A stretch of 58,468 nucleotides of DNA from Clostridiisalibacter paucivorans DSM 22131 (GCF_000620125.1 NZ_JHVL01000018.1:1-58468); one strand, 5' to 3'; positions 1 through 8,897 are shown, numbered from the stretch's first letter. Translations and numbers: made by a program. The notes: generated from the letters alone by a model not told the origin.

Positions 1-230
1 CCAAACTTTGTTTTTAGATTCTTTTGTGTGTGACCATTTCTTCGGTTATTAGTTCTTTTGTTTTTCTTATCTCCTTTGTCATATCCTAGTTCTATATCTA
101 ACTCAGCCTCAAGCATTTCCTGTAGAGCATCCTTAAACATTTCTTTAAGGAATGAATGGAGATCATCTGATGTTTTTAAATTTCCCCCTTTAATCATATC
201 TCTTAAAACTTCTTTTGGTAATGTACTCAT
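1..230 (-). CDS. IS256-family (mutator-type) transposase, N-terminal part, cut by the window edge
   Basis: The reverse strand reads from an ATG at 230 for 76 codons without a stop to the window edge. The protein begins MSTLPKEVLRDMI and continues with a run rich in Lys, Glu and Asp that includes LKEMFKDALQEMLEAELD, ELGYDKGD and RTNNRRNGH. This layout, a short helical N-terminus followed by the basic RRNG segment, is typical of IS256-family DDE transposases. The catalytic domain lies outside the window. A good ribosome binding site (AAAGGAG) precedes the ATG. The start lies next to a 12-bp inverted repeat described separately. Family assignment is by recognition of the N-terminus only. Confidence 0.85.
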   Translation of the reverse strand, partial: MSTLPKEVLRDMIKGGNLKTSDDLHSFLKEMFKDALQEMLEAELDIELGYDKGDKKNKRTNNRRNGHTQKNLKTKF

Positions 231-236
231 AACAAA

Positions 237-283
237 ACTCCTTTCTGGTTTAATTATTATTCTAATTATTGCCAGAAAGGAGT
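237..283 (-). promoter_or_regulatory. Inverted repeat that covers the transposase ribosome binding site
   Basis: ACTCCTTTCTGG (237-248) and CCAGAAAGGAGT (272-283) are perfect 12-bp inverted copies with a 23-nt AT-rich loop. Read on the minus strand, the second-transcribed arm contains the AAAGGAG ribosome binding site of the transposase. A transcript entering from outside the element would fold and hide it, whereas one starting inside the loop would not. This is a known protective logic in insertion sequences; its use here is inferred. The outer end of the IS lies somewhere in about 284-335 and cannot be placed without the other end. Confidence 0.6.
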
Positions 284-339
284 AATTTTTTTCACAAAAG
301 CACACATTTTTTTACATTACCGAATACTAGCTACTAAAT

Positions 340-2424
340 TTATATCTTCTTAAGTATATTTTTTTTAATAGCCATTGACATCGATATATTTTTTATGCCT
401 TTGCCTTCAAAGCAGATACTTGCCGTATCTCCTTTTAATTTTTTAATCGTACCTTGTCCAAATTTTATATGTGCTATATTATCACCTTCTACTATATCAT
501 GTTCAGGCATATTATATGAATCTATATCTTCCAACTCTGATATAAAAGTAGATTGTTTAACAGGTTCATTGTTTTTAGACTGTATAGTTAGTAGATATAG
601 TTCTTCCTTAGCTCTAGTCATACCTACATAAAAAAGTCGTCTTTCTTCTTCAAGGAGTTCTCCATTTCCATTTAGATGTTGAGAAATACTAGTAGATGAT
701 GGGAATTCATTTTCGATTAAATCTATTATGAATACTCTCTTGAATTCTAATCCTTTAGATGAATGTATAGTAGACATCCTTAACTTATTAGAATCATGTT
801 TTTTAACTGTATTTGCCATATCATATCTCAATCTGGGTATCTCGTTTAAAAAATCTATCAAACCTAAAGAGTAAAATGCTATAATTTTTAAAGCAGATAG
901 AATAGATTTTATATTGTCATAGGAATGACCAAAGGCTTTACAATTGTCTTTTAAATAGTCATTGTAATTTAAACTAGATAATATGTGTTCCAATCCTTTT
1001 AGTGGAGATAATTTTGATAGTATTTTAAATTCTTTATTGATTCTTTTAATATTTTTTAATTGAAAGCTTTTAAAATCTGGATATAATAACAGTTTATCAA
1101 ATACAGACCTACTTTCATTTGAATTTTTGATAAAATTGATTGCTGATTTTGGAATATAGCCATTCATTTTATAGTAAATTTTCTCCAATGATACTATATC
1201 TGTATTATCTAAGGATAACTTTATAAAAGCAGATATATCTTTTAAAATCCAGTGATTAAAAAAATTGAATTTATTATCGGTTACTGAAAAAGGTATATTA
1301 TTTTCTAATAATGCCTTTGAAAGCGCAATAGATGAAATATTGTTCCTATACAGTATAGCTGTATCAGAGTAATTACTCAGTGATTTTAATTTTTTTATCA
1401 ATTGTTCTAATTGTTGAAATTCATCTTTGAACTTCATAATTTCAATGGGCTTATGTATTTTATTTTTTGTAAAAAGTTTTTTTTCGTATCTAATCTTGTT
1501 ATTTTGAATAAATTTATGGGATACTGACACAATATTTTTAGAAGAACGATAGTTTTCTTCCATAAAAAATATTCTTCCAGATTTAAATTGTTCCTTAAAA
1601 TTTAATAGAATTTCAGGGTATGCACCTCTAAAACCATATATAGATTGATCATCATCTGCAACTATGAATATATTATTATGAGATTTAGACAATAGCTTTA
1701 TAATTTCATACTGTATTTTTGAGGTGTCTTGACCTTCATCTAATTGTATATACTTGTATCTTGACTGATATGTGTTTAGTATATTGGCATTAGATTTTAA
1801 AATGTAATAAGTCATAGTCAGCATGTCATCAAAGTCAATGTAATTATTTATCTTTTTATATTCTTCATATTTTTTAAATATTATTGAGAAGTTTTTTATG
1901 CCAAAATCATTGAATTCTCTAAAATCACCTATATTATACATCATATTTTTTACATATCCTATAGTATTTATTAGTTCCTCTAATTTATCTTCATTTATTG
2001 TAGAACTGTTTGTCCTTTCGTATATCTGCCTTAGAATATTATATTTGTTCATTGATGCTTTTTTTGATTCTAACAATGTATATTTTATTTTTTTAATCCT
2101 ACAATACTGATTGATTACACCATAAGAAAAACTATGGATAGTTGAAAACTTTGTATTTATAGTATCTCCAAAGAGTCCATTGAATCTCTTTTTCATATCT
2201 CTTTCAGAGGCTTTGCTGAAAGTGAGAGATAGAATATTATTTGGTGAGACCCCTTTATTGATAATTAAATTTGCTGTTCTACAGACTAAGAGTGTTGTCT
2301 TTCCTGACCCTGGTACAGCAAGTACTAAAGCTGGACCAGAAACATGATTTATAGCAGATTCTTGAGTAGTATTGAATCTTATATTTTGATTTTTTCTAAC
2401 AATATCAAATAGATTATTTTTCAT
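340..2424 (-). CDS. UvrD/PcrA-like superfamily 1 DNA helicase
   Basis: This 694-aa protein carries the SF1A helicase motifs in order: Walker A (GPALVLAVPGSGKTT, residues about 30-44), motif Ia (LSLTFSKASERDM), Walker B as DEGQD, motif III (VADDDQSIYGFRGA), motif IV (ENYRSS), motif V (STIHSSKGLEFKRV) and motif VI (VGMTRAKEELYLL). The C-terminus (IAHIKFGQGTIKKL) resembles the small Tudor-like tail of PcrA/UvrD that contacts RNA polymerase. It is slightly shorter than canonical PcrA (about 730 aa), so it may be a paralogue rather than the housekeeping copy. It stands alone on the minus strand, divergent from glnA, with an IS remnant behind its 3' end. Confidence 0.88.
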   Translation of the reverse strand: MKNNLFDIVRKNQNIRFNTTQESAINHVSGPALVLAVPGSGKTTLLVCRTANLIINKGVSPNNILSLTFSKASERDMKKRFNGLFGDTINTKFSTIHSFSYGVINQYCRIKKIKYTLLESKKASMNKYNILRQIYERTNSSTINEDKLEELINTIGYVKNMMYNIGDFREFNDFGIKNFSIIFKKYEEYKKINNYIDFDDMLTMTYYILKSNANILNTYQSRYKYIQLDEGQDTSKIQYEIIKLLSKSHNNIFIVADDDQSIYGFRGAYPEILLNFKEQFKSGRIFFMEENYRSSKNIVSVSHKFIQNNKIRYEKKLFTKNKIHKPIEIMKFKDEFQQLEQLIKKLKSLSNYSDTAILYRNNISSIALSKALLENNIPFSVTDNKFNFFNHWILKDISAFIKLSLDNTDIVSLEKIYYKMNGYIPKSAINFIKNSNESRSVFDKLLLYPDFKSFQLKNIKRINKEFKILSKLSPLKGLEHILSSLNYNDYLKDNCKAFGHSYDNIKSILSALKIIAFYSLGLIDFLNEIPRLRYDMANTVKKHDSNKLRMSTIHSSKGLEFKRVFIIDLIENEFPSSTSISQHLNGNGELLEEERRLFYVGMTRAKEELYLLTIQSKNNEPVKQSTFISELEDIDSYNMPEHDIVEGDNIAHIKFGQGTIKKLKGDTASICFEGKGIKNISMSMAIKKNILKKI

Positions 2425-2526
2425 ATATATTCTCCTAATTTTATTATATCTCTAGTATATTGTAATAAAAAAGTAGTGTAAATTTCAAATTAATTTATAG
2501 AAACGCCTTGCATATATATAAAAATA

Positions 2527-2587
2527 GTTATATAATAAAAAAGTGATTTTTTTATAACTAAATTTGAATTGGGCAAAGGCGTCCAAT
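2527..2587 (+). promoter_or_regulatory. Tandem hexaloop hairpins, predicted ANTAR-protein binding site in the glnA leader
   Basis: Two hairpins with six-base loops lie just before a terminator. Hairpin 1 (2527-2558) has loop AGTGAT on a five-base A/T stem, extended after a 4-nt bulge by GTTATA/TATAAC. Hairpin 2 (2568-2587) has loop AAAGGC on the 7-bp stem ATTGGGC/GTCCAAT (one G-U). Both loops have A at position 1 and G at position 4, the signature recognised by ANTAR antiterminators. Bases 2581-2587 of hairpin 2 are also part of the 5' arm of the following terminator, so the two folds exclude each other. The ANTAR regulator gene lies directly downstream of glnA. A TTGCAT-17-TATAAT promoter (2508-2536) would start transcription inside hairpin 1, so the true start is unresolved. 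Confidence 0.7.
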
Positions 2588-2634
2588 AATACAGGGATTA
2601 GTCCCTATATTATGGACGCTATTTTTTATTTTTG
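2579..2634 (+). terminator. glnA: Intrinsic terminator/attenuator in the glnA leader
   Basis: A long stem pairs GCGTCC...AGGGA (2579-2597) with TCCCT...GGACGC (2102 bases before the end of glnA's first kilobase is not involved; the 3' arm is 2602-2619). It has a four-base loop, one mismatch and one bulge, followed by a U-rich tract (2621-2634). It ends about 50 nt before glnA, so it must be read through for expression. Its 5' arm overlaps the second hexaloop hairpin, which fits antitermination. Confidence 0.85.
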
Positions 2635-2686
2635 TAGAAACAGTGCATAATTAATCATTTTAATAAAAATATGGGAGGTAGCTCTT

Positions 2687-4024
2687 ATGGGAAAAAATTA
2701 TACTAAAAATGACATTAGAAGAATTGCTAAAGAAGAAAATGTGGAATTTATTCATTTACAATTTACAGACATTATGGGAGTAATGAAAAATGTATCTATA
2801 ACTATTGAGCAATTGGATAAGGCATTGAACAATGAAATCATGTTTGATGGTTCATCCATTGATGGGTTTGTAAGAATAGAAGAATCTGATATGTATTTGT
2901 ATCCAGACCCTAATACCTTTGAAATATTTCCTTGGGGTTCTCCTAATCAAAAAGAGGCCAGAATTATATGTGATGTGTATAAATCTGATGGTAAGCCATT
3001 TTGTGGATGTCCCAGAAATGTGTTGAAGAATGTACTAAAAGAAGCAGAGGAAATGGGCTTTACTATGAATGTAGGTCCTGAGTGTGAATTTTTTCTATTT
3101 AATACAAACGAAAAAGGAGAACCATCACTGGATACCCATGACAATGCAGCGTATTTTGATTTAGCACCTGTAGATTTAGGTGGAAATGCCAGAAAAGATA
3201 TGATAACAGCATTGAAAAAAATGGGATTCAAGATAGAGGCTTCACATCATGAAGTGGCACCAGGACAACATGAAATAGATTTTGAATATGATAATGCATT
3301 AACTACAGCCGATAATATAATGACATTTAAAATGGCTGTAAGGATAATTGCTCAAAGACATGGTTTGCATGCCACATTTATGCCTAAACCTAAATTTGGA
3401 ATAAGTGGTTCAGGAATGCATATAAATATGTCATTGGCTACATTAGATGGTCAAAATGCATTTTATGATCCAAGTAATGATATGCAATTATCAGAAACAG
3501 CATATTACTATTTAGGAGGAATTATAAAGCATGCCAAAGGATATACTGCTATAACTAATCCAACTATTAATTCATATAAAAGACTTGTACCAGGATATGA
3601 AGCACCTATATTGATAGCTTGGTCAGCTAATAACAGAAGTCCGTTGGTTAGAGTGCCTTCAAAGAAGGGGAATTCTACTAGATTAGAACTTAGAAGTCCA
3701 GATCCATCAGCCAATCCATACCTTGCTTTAGCAGCTACATTAAAGGCAGGACTTGATGGTATAAAAAATAAAATAGAGCCACCAACTCCTGTTATGAGTA
3801 ATGTATATATCATGGATGATGAGGAATTGTTAGAAAAAGGTATAGAGAACTTACCTTTAAACTTATATGATGCATTAAAAGAATTGGAAAAGGATGCAGT
3901 TATAAAAGATGGTCTAGGAGACCATGTATATAATAGATTTAGAGATGCAGTATTGCTAGAATGGAGTGAATACTCTAAGTTCATAAGCCAATGGGAATTG
4001 GATCGATATTTAAGAAAATTTTAG
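2687..4024 (+). CDS. glnA: Glutamine synthetase, type I
   Basis: The 445-aa protein is a full-length class I-alpha glutamine synthetase, which makes glutamine from glutamate, ammonia and ATP in the cytosol. Visible landmarks are the beta-grasp start ([13 protein letters not shown]), the [10 protein letters not shown] segment, the metal-ligand region GPECEFFLF, the ammonia/glutamate site ([17 protein letters not shown]) and the NRSPLVRVP and [16 protein letters not shown] boxes. The insertion typical of adenylylated enterobacterial enzymes is absent, as in Gram-positive feedback-inhibited forms. The SD is GGGAGGT. The leader holds two ANTAR-type hairpins and a terminator, and the next gene is an ANTAR regulator, so nitrogen control by antitermination is inferred. 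Confidence 0.97.
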   Translation: MGKNYTKNDIRRIAKEENVEFIHLQFTDIMGVMKNVSITIEQLDKALNNEIMFDGSSIDGFVRIEESDMYLYPDPNTFEIFPWGSPNQKEARIICDVYKSDGKPFCGCPRNVLKNVLKEAEEMGFTMNVGPECEFFLFNTNEKGEPSLDTHDNAAYFDLAPVDLGGNARKDMITALKKMGFKIEASHHEVAPGQHEIDFEYDNALTTADNIMTFKMAVRIIAQRHGLHATFMPKPKFGISGSGMHINMSLATLDGQNAFYDPSNDMQLSETAYYYLGGIIKHAKGYTAITNPTINSYKRLVPGYEAPILIAWSANNRSPLVRVPSKKGNSTRLELRSPDPSANPYLALAATLKAGLDGIKNKIEPPTPVMSNVYIMDDEELLEKGIENLPLNLYDALKELEKDAVIKDGLGDHVYNRFRDAVLLEWSEYSKFISQWELDRYLRKF

Positions 4025-4039
4025 TTTATATGAAAAATA

Positions 4040-4072
4040 AAAACGGCAAAATTTTGCCGTTTTTATTTTTTT
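4040..4072 (+). terminator. Intrinsic terminator after glnA
   Basis: A perfect palindrome (AAACGGCAAAATTTTGCCGTTT) is followed by a T-rich run. It separates glnA from the downstream regulator gene, which has AT-rich promoter-like sequence (TATAAT-type boxes) from about 4072. Confidence 0.92.
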
Positions 4073-4165
4073 ATAATATTATAGTATAATATATATATAA
4101 GTATTATTGAGGGAGTTGAAATTTACAGATTTTGTCTTAATATATAAACTTGTTGGGGTGGTTTT

Positions 4166-4735
4166 ATGAGGCAATATAGTGTAGTGGTTGCAGATAGTAA
4201 TCAATCGTCCAGAAAAAATATAAGTAATCTGTTAATGCAGAGGGGATTAAAAACTTATCAGGCCACAGATGGTGGAAGTGTTTTGAGATTAGTTAGAACT
4301 TCATCTATTGACTTAGCTATAATAGATGTCAATCTACTGGGTATGAATCCCTTTGAAGTAGGAGATATAATAGAAGATGAAAATCTTTCTACTGTCGTAT
4401 TTATGACCAATAATCCTAATGTAGATTTATTTGAACATATGAAAACTATGAAGGTATATGCATATATTACTAAACCTGTTAATCCCAATGAATTATATCA
4501 TATAGTAGAATTTGCAATTGAGAGTGCCTCAAAAATAGATGATTTAGAAAGAAAGGTTAAAAGATTAGAAGATAAATTAGAAGGTAGAAAAAAGGTAGAC
4601 AGGGCTAAGGGTATACTCATGGATAGATTAAAAGTTCAAGAAGATGATGCTTATAAAATCTTGAGAAAAAAAAGCATGGATCAATGTGTATCCATAGAAA
4701 TTATTGCTCAAAAAATTATAGAAAAGTATTCATAG
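4166..4735 (+). CDS. ANTAR-domain response regulator (transcription antiterminator)
   Basis: The 189-aa protein has an N-terminal receiver domain (residues 1-120; phosphoacceptor Asp54 in AIIDVNLLGM, acidic residue at Asp10, conserved Lys in YITKP). A coiled linker follows (about 121-137), then a C-terminal ANTAR three-helix domain (about 138-186; VDRAKGILMDRLKVQEDDAY). ANTAR proteins bind pairs of hexaloop RNA hairpins and prevent termination. A matching hairpin pair lies before glnA, the adjacent gene, as with the clostridial NitR-type glnA regulators. No histidine kinase is nearby, so the input signal is unknown; regulation by glutamine synthetase itself is possible. The SD is GGGGTGG. Family is certain; the target is inferred. 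Confidence 0.9.
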   Translation: MRQYSVVVADSNQSSRKNISNLLMQRGLKTYQATDGGSVLRLVRTSSIDLAIIDVNLLGMNPFEVGDIIEDENLSTVVFMTNNPNVDLFEHMKTMKVYAYITKPVNPNELYHIVEFAIESASKIDDLERKVKRLEDKLEGRKKVDRAKGILMDRLKVQEDDAYKILRKKSMDQCVSIEIIAQKIIEKYS

Positions 4736-4756
4736 AAAATATTGGAGGTGTGAAAT

Positions 4757-5224
4757 TTGGCAAGACCGGTTAAATGGAGAAGGGTAGAAAATCTCCCCCA
4801 ATATAAATATTTTAAACCTGCAAATATTCCTGCGTGTGAATTGGAAGAAAATGTATTGAAGGTGGAAGAATTAGAGGCCATACGGTTACGAGACTTAGAA
4901 GCATTGGATCAGGAATCTTGTGCTGAAAAAATGAAGGTTTCCAGACAGACATTTCAAAGGATATATAATGACGCAAAGAAAAAGGTGGCAGATAGCTTAA
5001 TAAATGGTAAGGCTATTAGTATTAAGGGAGGTAATTATACGCGAAACATTTGTGTTTTAGTATGTGAAAAATGCGGTTATCAGTGGGAAAATAGAGTAGA
5101 AGACTTGGGGAAATATGAACAAGAAAAAAGTTCATGTCCCCAATGTGGAAGTGAAAACACCACATGTCATGAACCAAAGACTGGCAGATTTTGTGGTAGA
5201 CGGTGTAGACATAGAGGAATATAA
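4757..5224 (+). CDS. DUF134 family DNA-binding-like protein with zinc ribbon
   Basis: This 155-aa protein starts at a TTG with GGAGGTG seven bases upstream. The N-terminal 90 residues match DUF134/UPF0251: MARPVKWRRVENLPQYKYFKP, a VEELEAIRLRDLEALDQ sigma-like helix pair and a helix-turn-helix (AEKMKVSRQTFQRIY). The C-terminus carries CEKCGY...CPQCGS, a zinc-ribbon pattern, then a Cys/Arg-rich tail (CGRRCRHRG). The family is thought to be transcriptional regulators; the target is unknown. It lies 21 nt after the ANTAR regulator gene and before a small DUF5320 gene with its own promoter. DUF134 and DUF5320 genes often occur together in anaerobes. Confidence 0.85.
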   Translation: MARPVKWRRVENLPQYKYFKPANIPACELEENVLKVEELEAIRLRDLEALDQESCAEKMKVSRQTFQRIYNDAKKKVADSLINGKAISIKGGNYTRNICVLVCEKCGYQWENRVEDLGKYEQEKSSCPQCGSENTTCHEPKTGRFCGRRCRHRGI

Positions 5225-5227
5225 GTA

Positions 5228-5256
5228 AGACCCTTTAAAAAAGGGTCTATTTTTTT
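5228..5256 (+). terminator. Intrinsic terminator after the DUF134 gene
   Basis: AGACCCTTT (5228-5236) pairs with AAAGGGTCT (5240-5248) and is followed by a run of seven T. It closes the unit that begins at the ANTAR regulator. Confidence 0.92.
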
Positions 5257-5267
5257 AGGGAAGATTG

Positions 5268-5318
5268 TTGACATATGCCTATAACTCTATTATAATATAA
5301 ATATAAAGAGCATATGCC
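5268..5318 (+). promoter_or_regulatory. Consensus sigma-A promoter with flanking direct repeats
   Basis: TTGACA (5268-5273) and TATAAT (5291-5296) are separated by exactly 17 bp, a perfect housekeeping promoter. The octamer CATATGCC occurs at 5272-5279, overlapping the -35 box, and again at 5311-5318, in the transcribed leader. Such a pair could be an operator, for instance for the DUF134 protein encoded just upstream; that is inference. Confidence 0.8.
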
Positions 5319-5340
5319 AATAATTAAGGAGATGATTATA

Positions 5341-5601
5341 ATGCCAAGAAGGGATGGAACAGGTCCAGTAGGTCAAGGACCAATGACAGGATGGGGAAGA
5401 GGATATTGTAGAACAGATGCCTATGATTCTAGGAGAATAGGTTGTGGAAGGAGATTTTTTGGAAGAAGAGGATTTGGTGCTGGTATAAGAAGTATATCTA
5501 GTGACGAAGAAAAAAGCTTTTTGGAAGAAGAGAAGGGTATTCTTAAAAGAAGTTTAGAGGAAGTTGAAAACAGAATCAATCAATTGAATAAGGACGAATA
5601 G
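5341..5601 (+). CDS. Small DUF5320 protein, Gly/Arg/Cys-rich N-terminus with coiled-coil tail
   Basis: The preferred ATG at 5341 has AAGGAG nine bases upstream; an in-frame ATG at 5314 has no such site. The 86-aa product begins MPRRDGTGPVGQGPMTGWGR, followed by GYC and a second Cys in RIGCGRRFFGRR, then a helical Glu/Lys-rich tail (about 55-86) likely to form a coiled coil. This is the DUF5320 layout. Members usually sit next to DUF134 genes or NifX/NifB-like and ParA/Mrp-type iron-sulfur genes, but the function is not established. It is monocistronic, between a consensus promoter and a strong terminator. Confidence 0.85.
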   Translation: MPRRDGTGPVGQGPMTGWGRGYCRTDAYDSRRIGCGRRFFGRRGFGAGIRSISSDEEKSFLEEEKGILKRSLEEVENRINQLNKDE

Positions 5602-5603
5602 TA

Positions 5604-5646
5604 AAAAATAGAGTACGATCTTAAAAAATCGTACTCTATTTTTTAT
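5604..5646 (+). terminator. Intrinsic terminator after the DUF5320 gene
   Basis: AAAATAGAGTACGAT (5605-5619) pairs perfectly with ATCGTACTCTATTTT (5629-5643) and runs into T-rich sequence. The A-rich foot makes it potentially bidirectional. Confidence 0.93.
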
Positions 5647-5726
5647 TTTATAATCATAAATGAGATGAAAATTTGATTTTTTGATACAATAGATTTAAAT
5701 ATGAAATAGTAATTGGGGGTATTCTT

Positions 5727-8700
5727 GTGTCTGTTAAAGATGTATACTACGGTCCATTAAATAATAACTATAAAGAAAAAATTATTGAAAAGGCTAAAAA
5801 ATATTTAATAGAAAATAAAGGAGATAAGTTTTTTTATATATTACCCAGTGGAAATCTGTTGAATAAATATAGAAATATGTTTTTGAAGTCAACTAAAGGT
5901 ACTTTAGATTTAAATATTATAACATTTGACGATATAGTAAAGATGATAGCCAATGGGAAAAAATATATCTTTATTGATGATCCTATTAAAGATACTATTA
6001 TATATAAAGTTGTAAAAAAATTAGAAAAAGAAGATAAGTTGAAGTATTATAAAAAACAGATAGAATCAGAAGGGTTTATACAGGATATTAGTTATATATT
6101 AGGAACAATAAAAAGGTCACTGATTACTCCCGAAGAATTCCATAAAAAGATACCATATATGGATAAATTCAAAGAAATGGGATTGATATATGATTGCTAT
6201 CAAAGATTTATTACAGAGAAAAATATGCTAGATACTGAAGAGGTCTTTATTAAAGCATTAGAGGAAATAAAGAGTTCTAATACCCTATTTAATAATCTTG
6301 AGTTTGTAATAATTGATGAATTTTTTGATTTTAGACCTCAAGAATTAGAGATATTGAAGGCTATGGCATTGTCTGATATAGATATATATATGAATATACC
6401 TTATAAGGTTAAAGAAGAAAGCTATACAGTGATAAATATAATAGAGAAGCTTCGAAATATGGGATTTCAGATTACAAATATTGAAGGTGAAGATAAAGAC
6501 TTTTTTACTAAAATTGGTAACGATGACTTTGGCTTGAATAGTAGTTCGTATAAAAAAAATGAAGATATAAAATTGATAAAGGCTGATACAAGGAGACTAG
6601 AAATAAAAAAGGTATGTGAATTAATAAAAAAAGAAAACAAAGATATTTCCCTAGATAATATAGCATTAATATTGGGAAATGATAATAAGTATAGAGAATT
6701 AGTAATAGACATATTTAATCAAGAAAATATACCTATATCGTTGAGGGAAGAAAAGATGTTAATAGACATTCCCTTGGTAAAAGAGTTGATAAATATACTG
6801 GAACTGAGACTGACTAATTATAATAAAATAACATTATTAAAGGCCTTGAAGTCAGGATACATGGATGTATGTGATGGAAATGATAAGGATAAAATGGAAT
6901 ATGTATTTCATATACTAAATTTAGATGAGAGATGTACAAAAGATAAAGTGACTCATGCTATTGGTAAAGAAAAGAATAGATTGAGACTACTTAAGGGCAA
7001 TAGTGAAAATCCAAACAGAATAGAAAATTTCATGGAAGATTTATCTAATTTAGAATACATTTTAGAGTTGTTATTTGACAAAGTATCAGAAATGGAAAAA
7101 GTAGGTCCTATAGATGAAATTATAGATAAATATATGGAAATTATAGAATTTTATGATATAACAGATAGAATAAAAATTTTATATGAATCTACTAAGGATT
7201 ATTCTATTTTGCATAGAGATTTATCTGCTATAAGTAGATTTAAAGAGATACTTAATGAGGTGAAAGAGATATGTAAACCCATATATGGGAAAGGTATAGC
7301 ATTGGAGGATTTATACAGGCTAATTAAAAGATTATGTGAAAATGAAAGTATATATTTAAATAATTTGCCAGAAAGATGTGTGAATGTACTGACGCCATCT
7401 ACTGCAAGGGGCAGTAGATTTAGCACAGTTTTTATTATGGGAATGATACAAGGGGAATATCCCAATGTTATAAATAAGAGCTGGTTTTTTAGAGATGAGG
7501 ATATAGAAATATTTAAAAATATGGGAATAGATTTTAAGAGTTATCAAGATAGATTGGACAAAGAAAAACTCTTATTTGCAAATGCTATTTCTAGGGCGAG
7601 AAAAAAGTTGTATTTTAGTTATTGCAACGAAGATAACAGTGGCAAAGCACTTATATCGTCTCCATTTTTGGAGCAATTTATAGATGTTTTTAAAGGCGAG
7701 AAAATAGAAGACAAGATTAAAATATTATATGTAGATAAGGATTATATAATAAAGGACGATCTAGATACAGTAACTACGACTAGTGATTTAATTAAAAGTG
7801 TCATATATAATTACTACAAAAATGGAAAGGGGGATATATTTAAGCATATTCCCAGTGCGTATGTGGATACCATTAATGATATAGTAAACAAACTATCTTG
7901 TGAACTTAAAAGATATCAAAAAGGGTTTAACGAATATGATGGAGTAATGGATGAGAAATCTATTAAGGATGAAATATATGAAAGATTTTCACAAGAAAAA
8001 ATGAGTATAACTCAGTTGGAAACCTATGGGAAATGTCCCTTTAGATATTTACTTGAATACATACTGCAGATAAAACCACTGGAAAAGGATATAGATGATT
8101 TTACTCCTATGGACAAGGGCGATATATATCATAGAGTTTTAGCCCAATATTATAGAAAAAATAGTTTGAAATTAAGAGAGATAATAATAAACAATGGAAT
8201 TTTAAATGTAGAAAAAACGAAAGAAGAACTAAAGAAGATTTTAGATAGTGAAATATATAGCATGATGAAAATTAGAGATAAGAGACTCTGGGATTTAAGA
8301 AAAAATCATATGTCAAAAATACTATTAAATGTAATTAAAAAAGATGTGGAGAGACTTAAAGTATACAAAATGATACCTAGAGAGTTTGAATTGGGATTTG
8401 GATATAATGATGATTTTGTTTTAAAATTAGAAAATGGAACAGCTAGTTTTATAGGGAAAATAGATAGGATAGATGTGGACGAATTAGATGGAAAGGTTAT
8501 TATATATGACTATAAAACTTCCAAAGGAAAGGGTATTAATGATATGTTAAAGGGCATATCTCTTCAGACTCCCATATATATACTGTATCAACAAAGTTTA
8601 GGGAAAGATGTGGTTGGTGGAGGATATATAACGATAAAAGATGGAGAGATGTATACTAGTATTTTAAGAGATAAATATAAGGATAGATTTAAATCTAAAA

Positions 8701-8897
8701 AGGGATTAGATAAAGAAGAATGGGACATGCTTTTTTATGAAACCAAAAGATATATTGATCAATATTTAAAGGGCATTTATACAGGAGATTTTAGACTTAA
8801 TCCCAAGGAATGCACAGTGTTTTGTCCATATAAAAATGTATGTAGATATGATATAGAGAGAATAAATGGAAAGGAGTCTGGAGATGAAATTAACTGA
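5727..8897 (+). CDS. addB: ATP-dependent helicase/nuclease subunit AddB
   Basis: This 1056-aa GTG-started protein is the AddB half of the AddAB double-strand-break resection machine (the RecBCD counterpart), which unwinds and degrades ends up to Chi and loads RecA. The N-terminus has the degraded helicase start (FFYILPSGNLLNKYRNMF). The middle has SF1-like segments (LTPSTARGSRFSTVFIMGM; FANAISRARKKLYFSY). The C-terminus is a RecB-type nuclease (IIYDYKTSKGKG) framed by the four Fe-S cysteines (GKCPFRYL near residue 770, and CTVFCPYKNVC near the end). It is slightly shorter than B. subtilis AddB. It overlaps addA by 14 bp, so translation is probably coupled. Confidence 0.95.
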   Translation: MSVKDVYYGPLNNNYKEKIIEKAKKYLIENKGDKFFYILPSGNLLNKYRNMFLKSTKGTLDLNIITFDDIVKMIANGKKYIFIDDPIKDTIIYKVVKKLEKEDKLKYYKKQIESEGFIQDISYILGTIKRSLITPEEFHKKIPYMDKFKEMGLIYDCYQRFITEKNMLDTEEVFIKALEEIKSSNTLFNNLEFVIIDEFFDFRPQELEILKAMALSDIDIYMNIPYKVKEESYTVINIIEKLRNMGFQITNIEGEDKDFFTKIGNDDFGLNSSSYKKNEDIKLIKADTRRLEIKKVCELIKKENKDISLDNIALILGNDNKYRELVIDIFNQENIPISLREEKMLIDIPLVKELINILELRLTNYNKITLLKALKSGYMDVCDGNDKDKMEYVFHILNLDERCTKDKVTHAIGKEKNRLRLLKGNSENPNRIENFMEDLSNLEYILELLFDKVSEMEKVGPIDEIIDKYMEIIEFYDITDRIKILYESTKDYSILHRDLSAISRFKEILNEVKEICKPIYGKGIALEDLYRLIKRLCENESIYLNNLPERCVNVLTPSTARGSRFSTVFIMGMIQGEYPNVINKSWFFRDEDIEIFKNMGIDFKSYQDRLDKEKLLFANAISRARKKLYFSYCNEDNSGKALISSPFLEQFIDVFKGEKIEDKIKILYVDKDYIIKDDLDTVTTTSDLIKSVIYNYYKNGKGDIFKHIPSAYVDTINDIVNKLSCELKRYQKGFNEYDGVMDEKSIKDEIYERFSQEKMSITQLETYGKCPFRYLLEYILQIKPLEKDIDDFTPMDKGDIYHRVLAQYYRKNSLKLREIIINNGILNVEKTKEELKKILDSEIYSMMKIRDKRLWDLRKNHMSKILLNVIKKDVERLKVYKMIPREFELGFGYNDDFVLKLENGTASFIGKIDRIDVDELDGKVIIYDYKTSKGKGINDMLKGISLQTPIYILYQQSLGKDVVGGGYITIKDGEMYTSILRDKYKDRFKSKKGLDKEEWDMLFYETKRYIDQYLKGIYTGDFRLNPKECTVFCPYKNVCRYDIERINGKESGDEIN

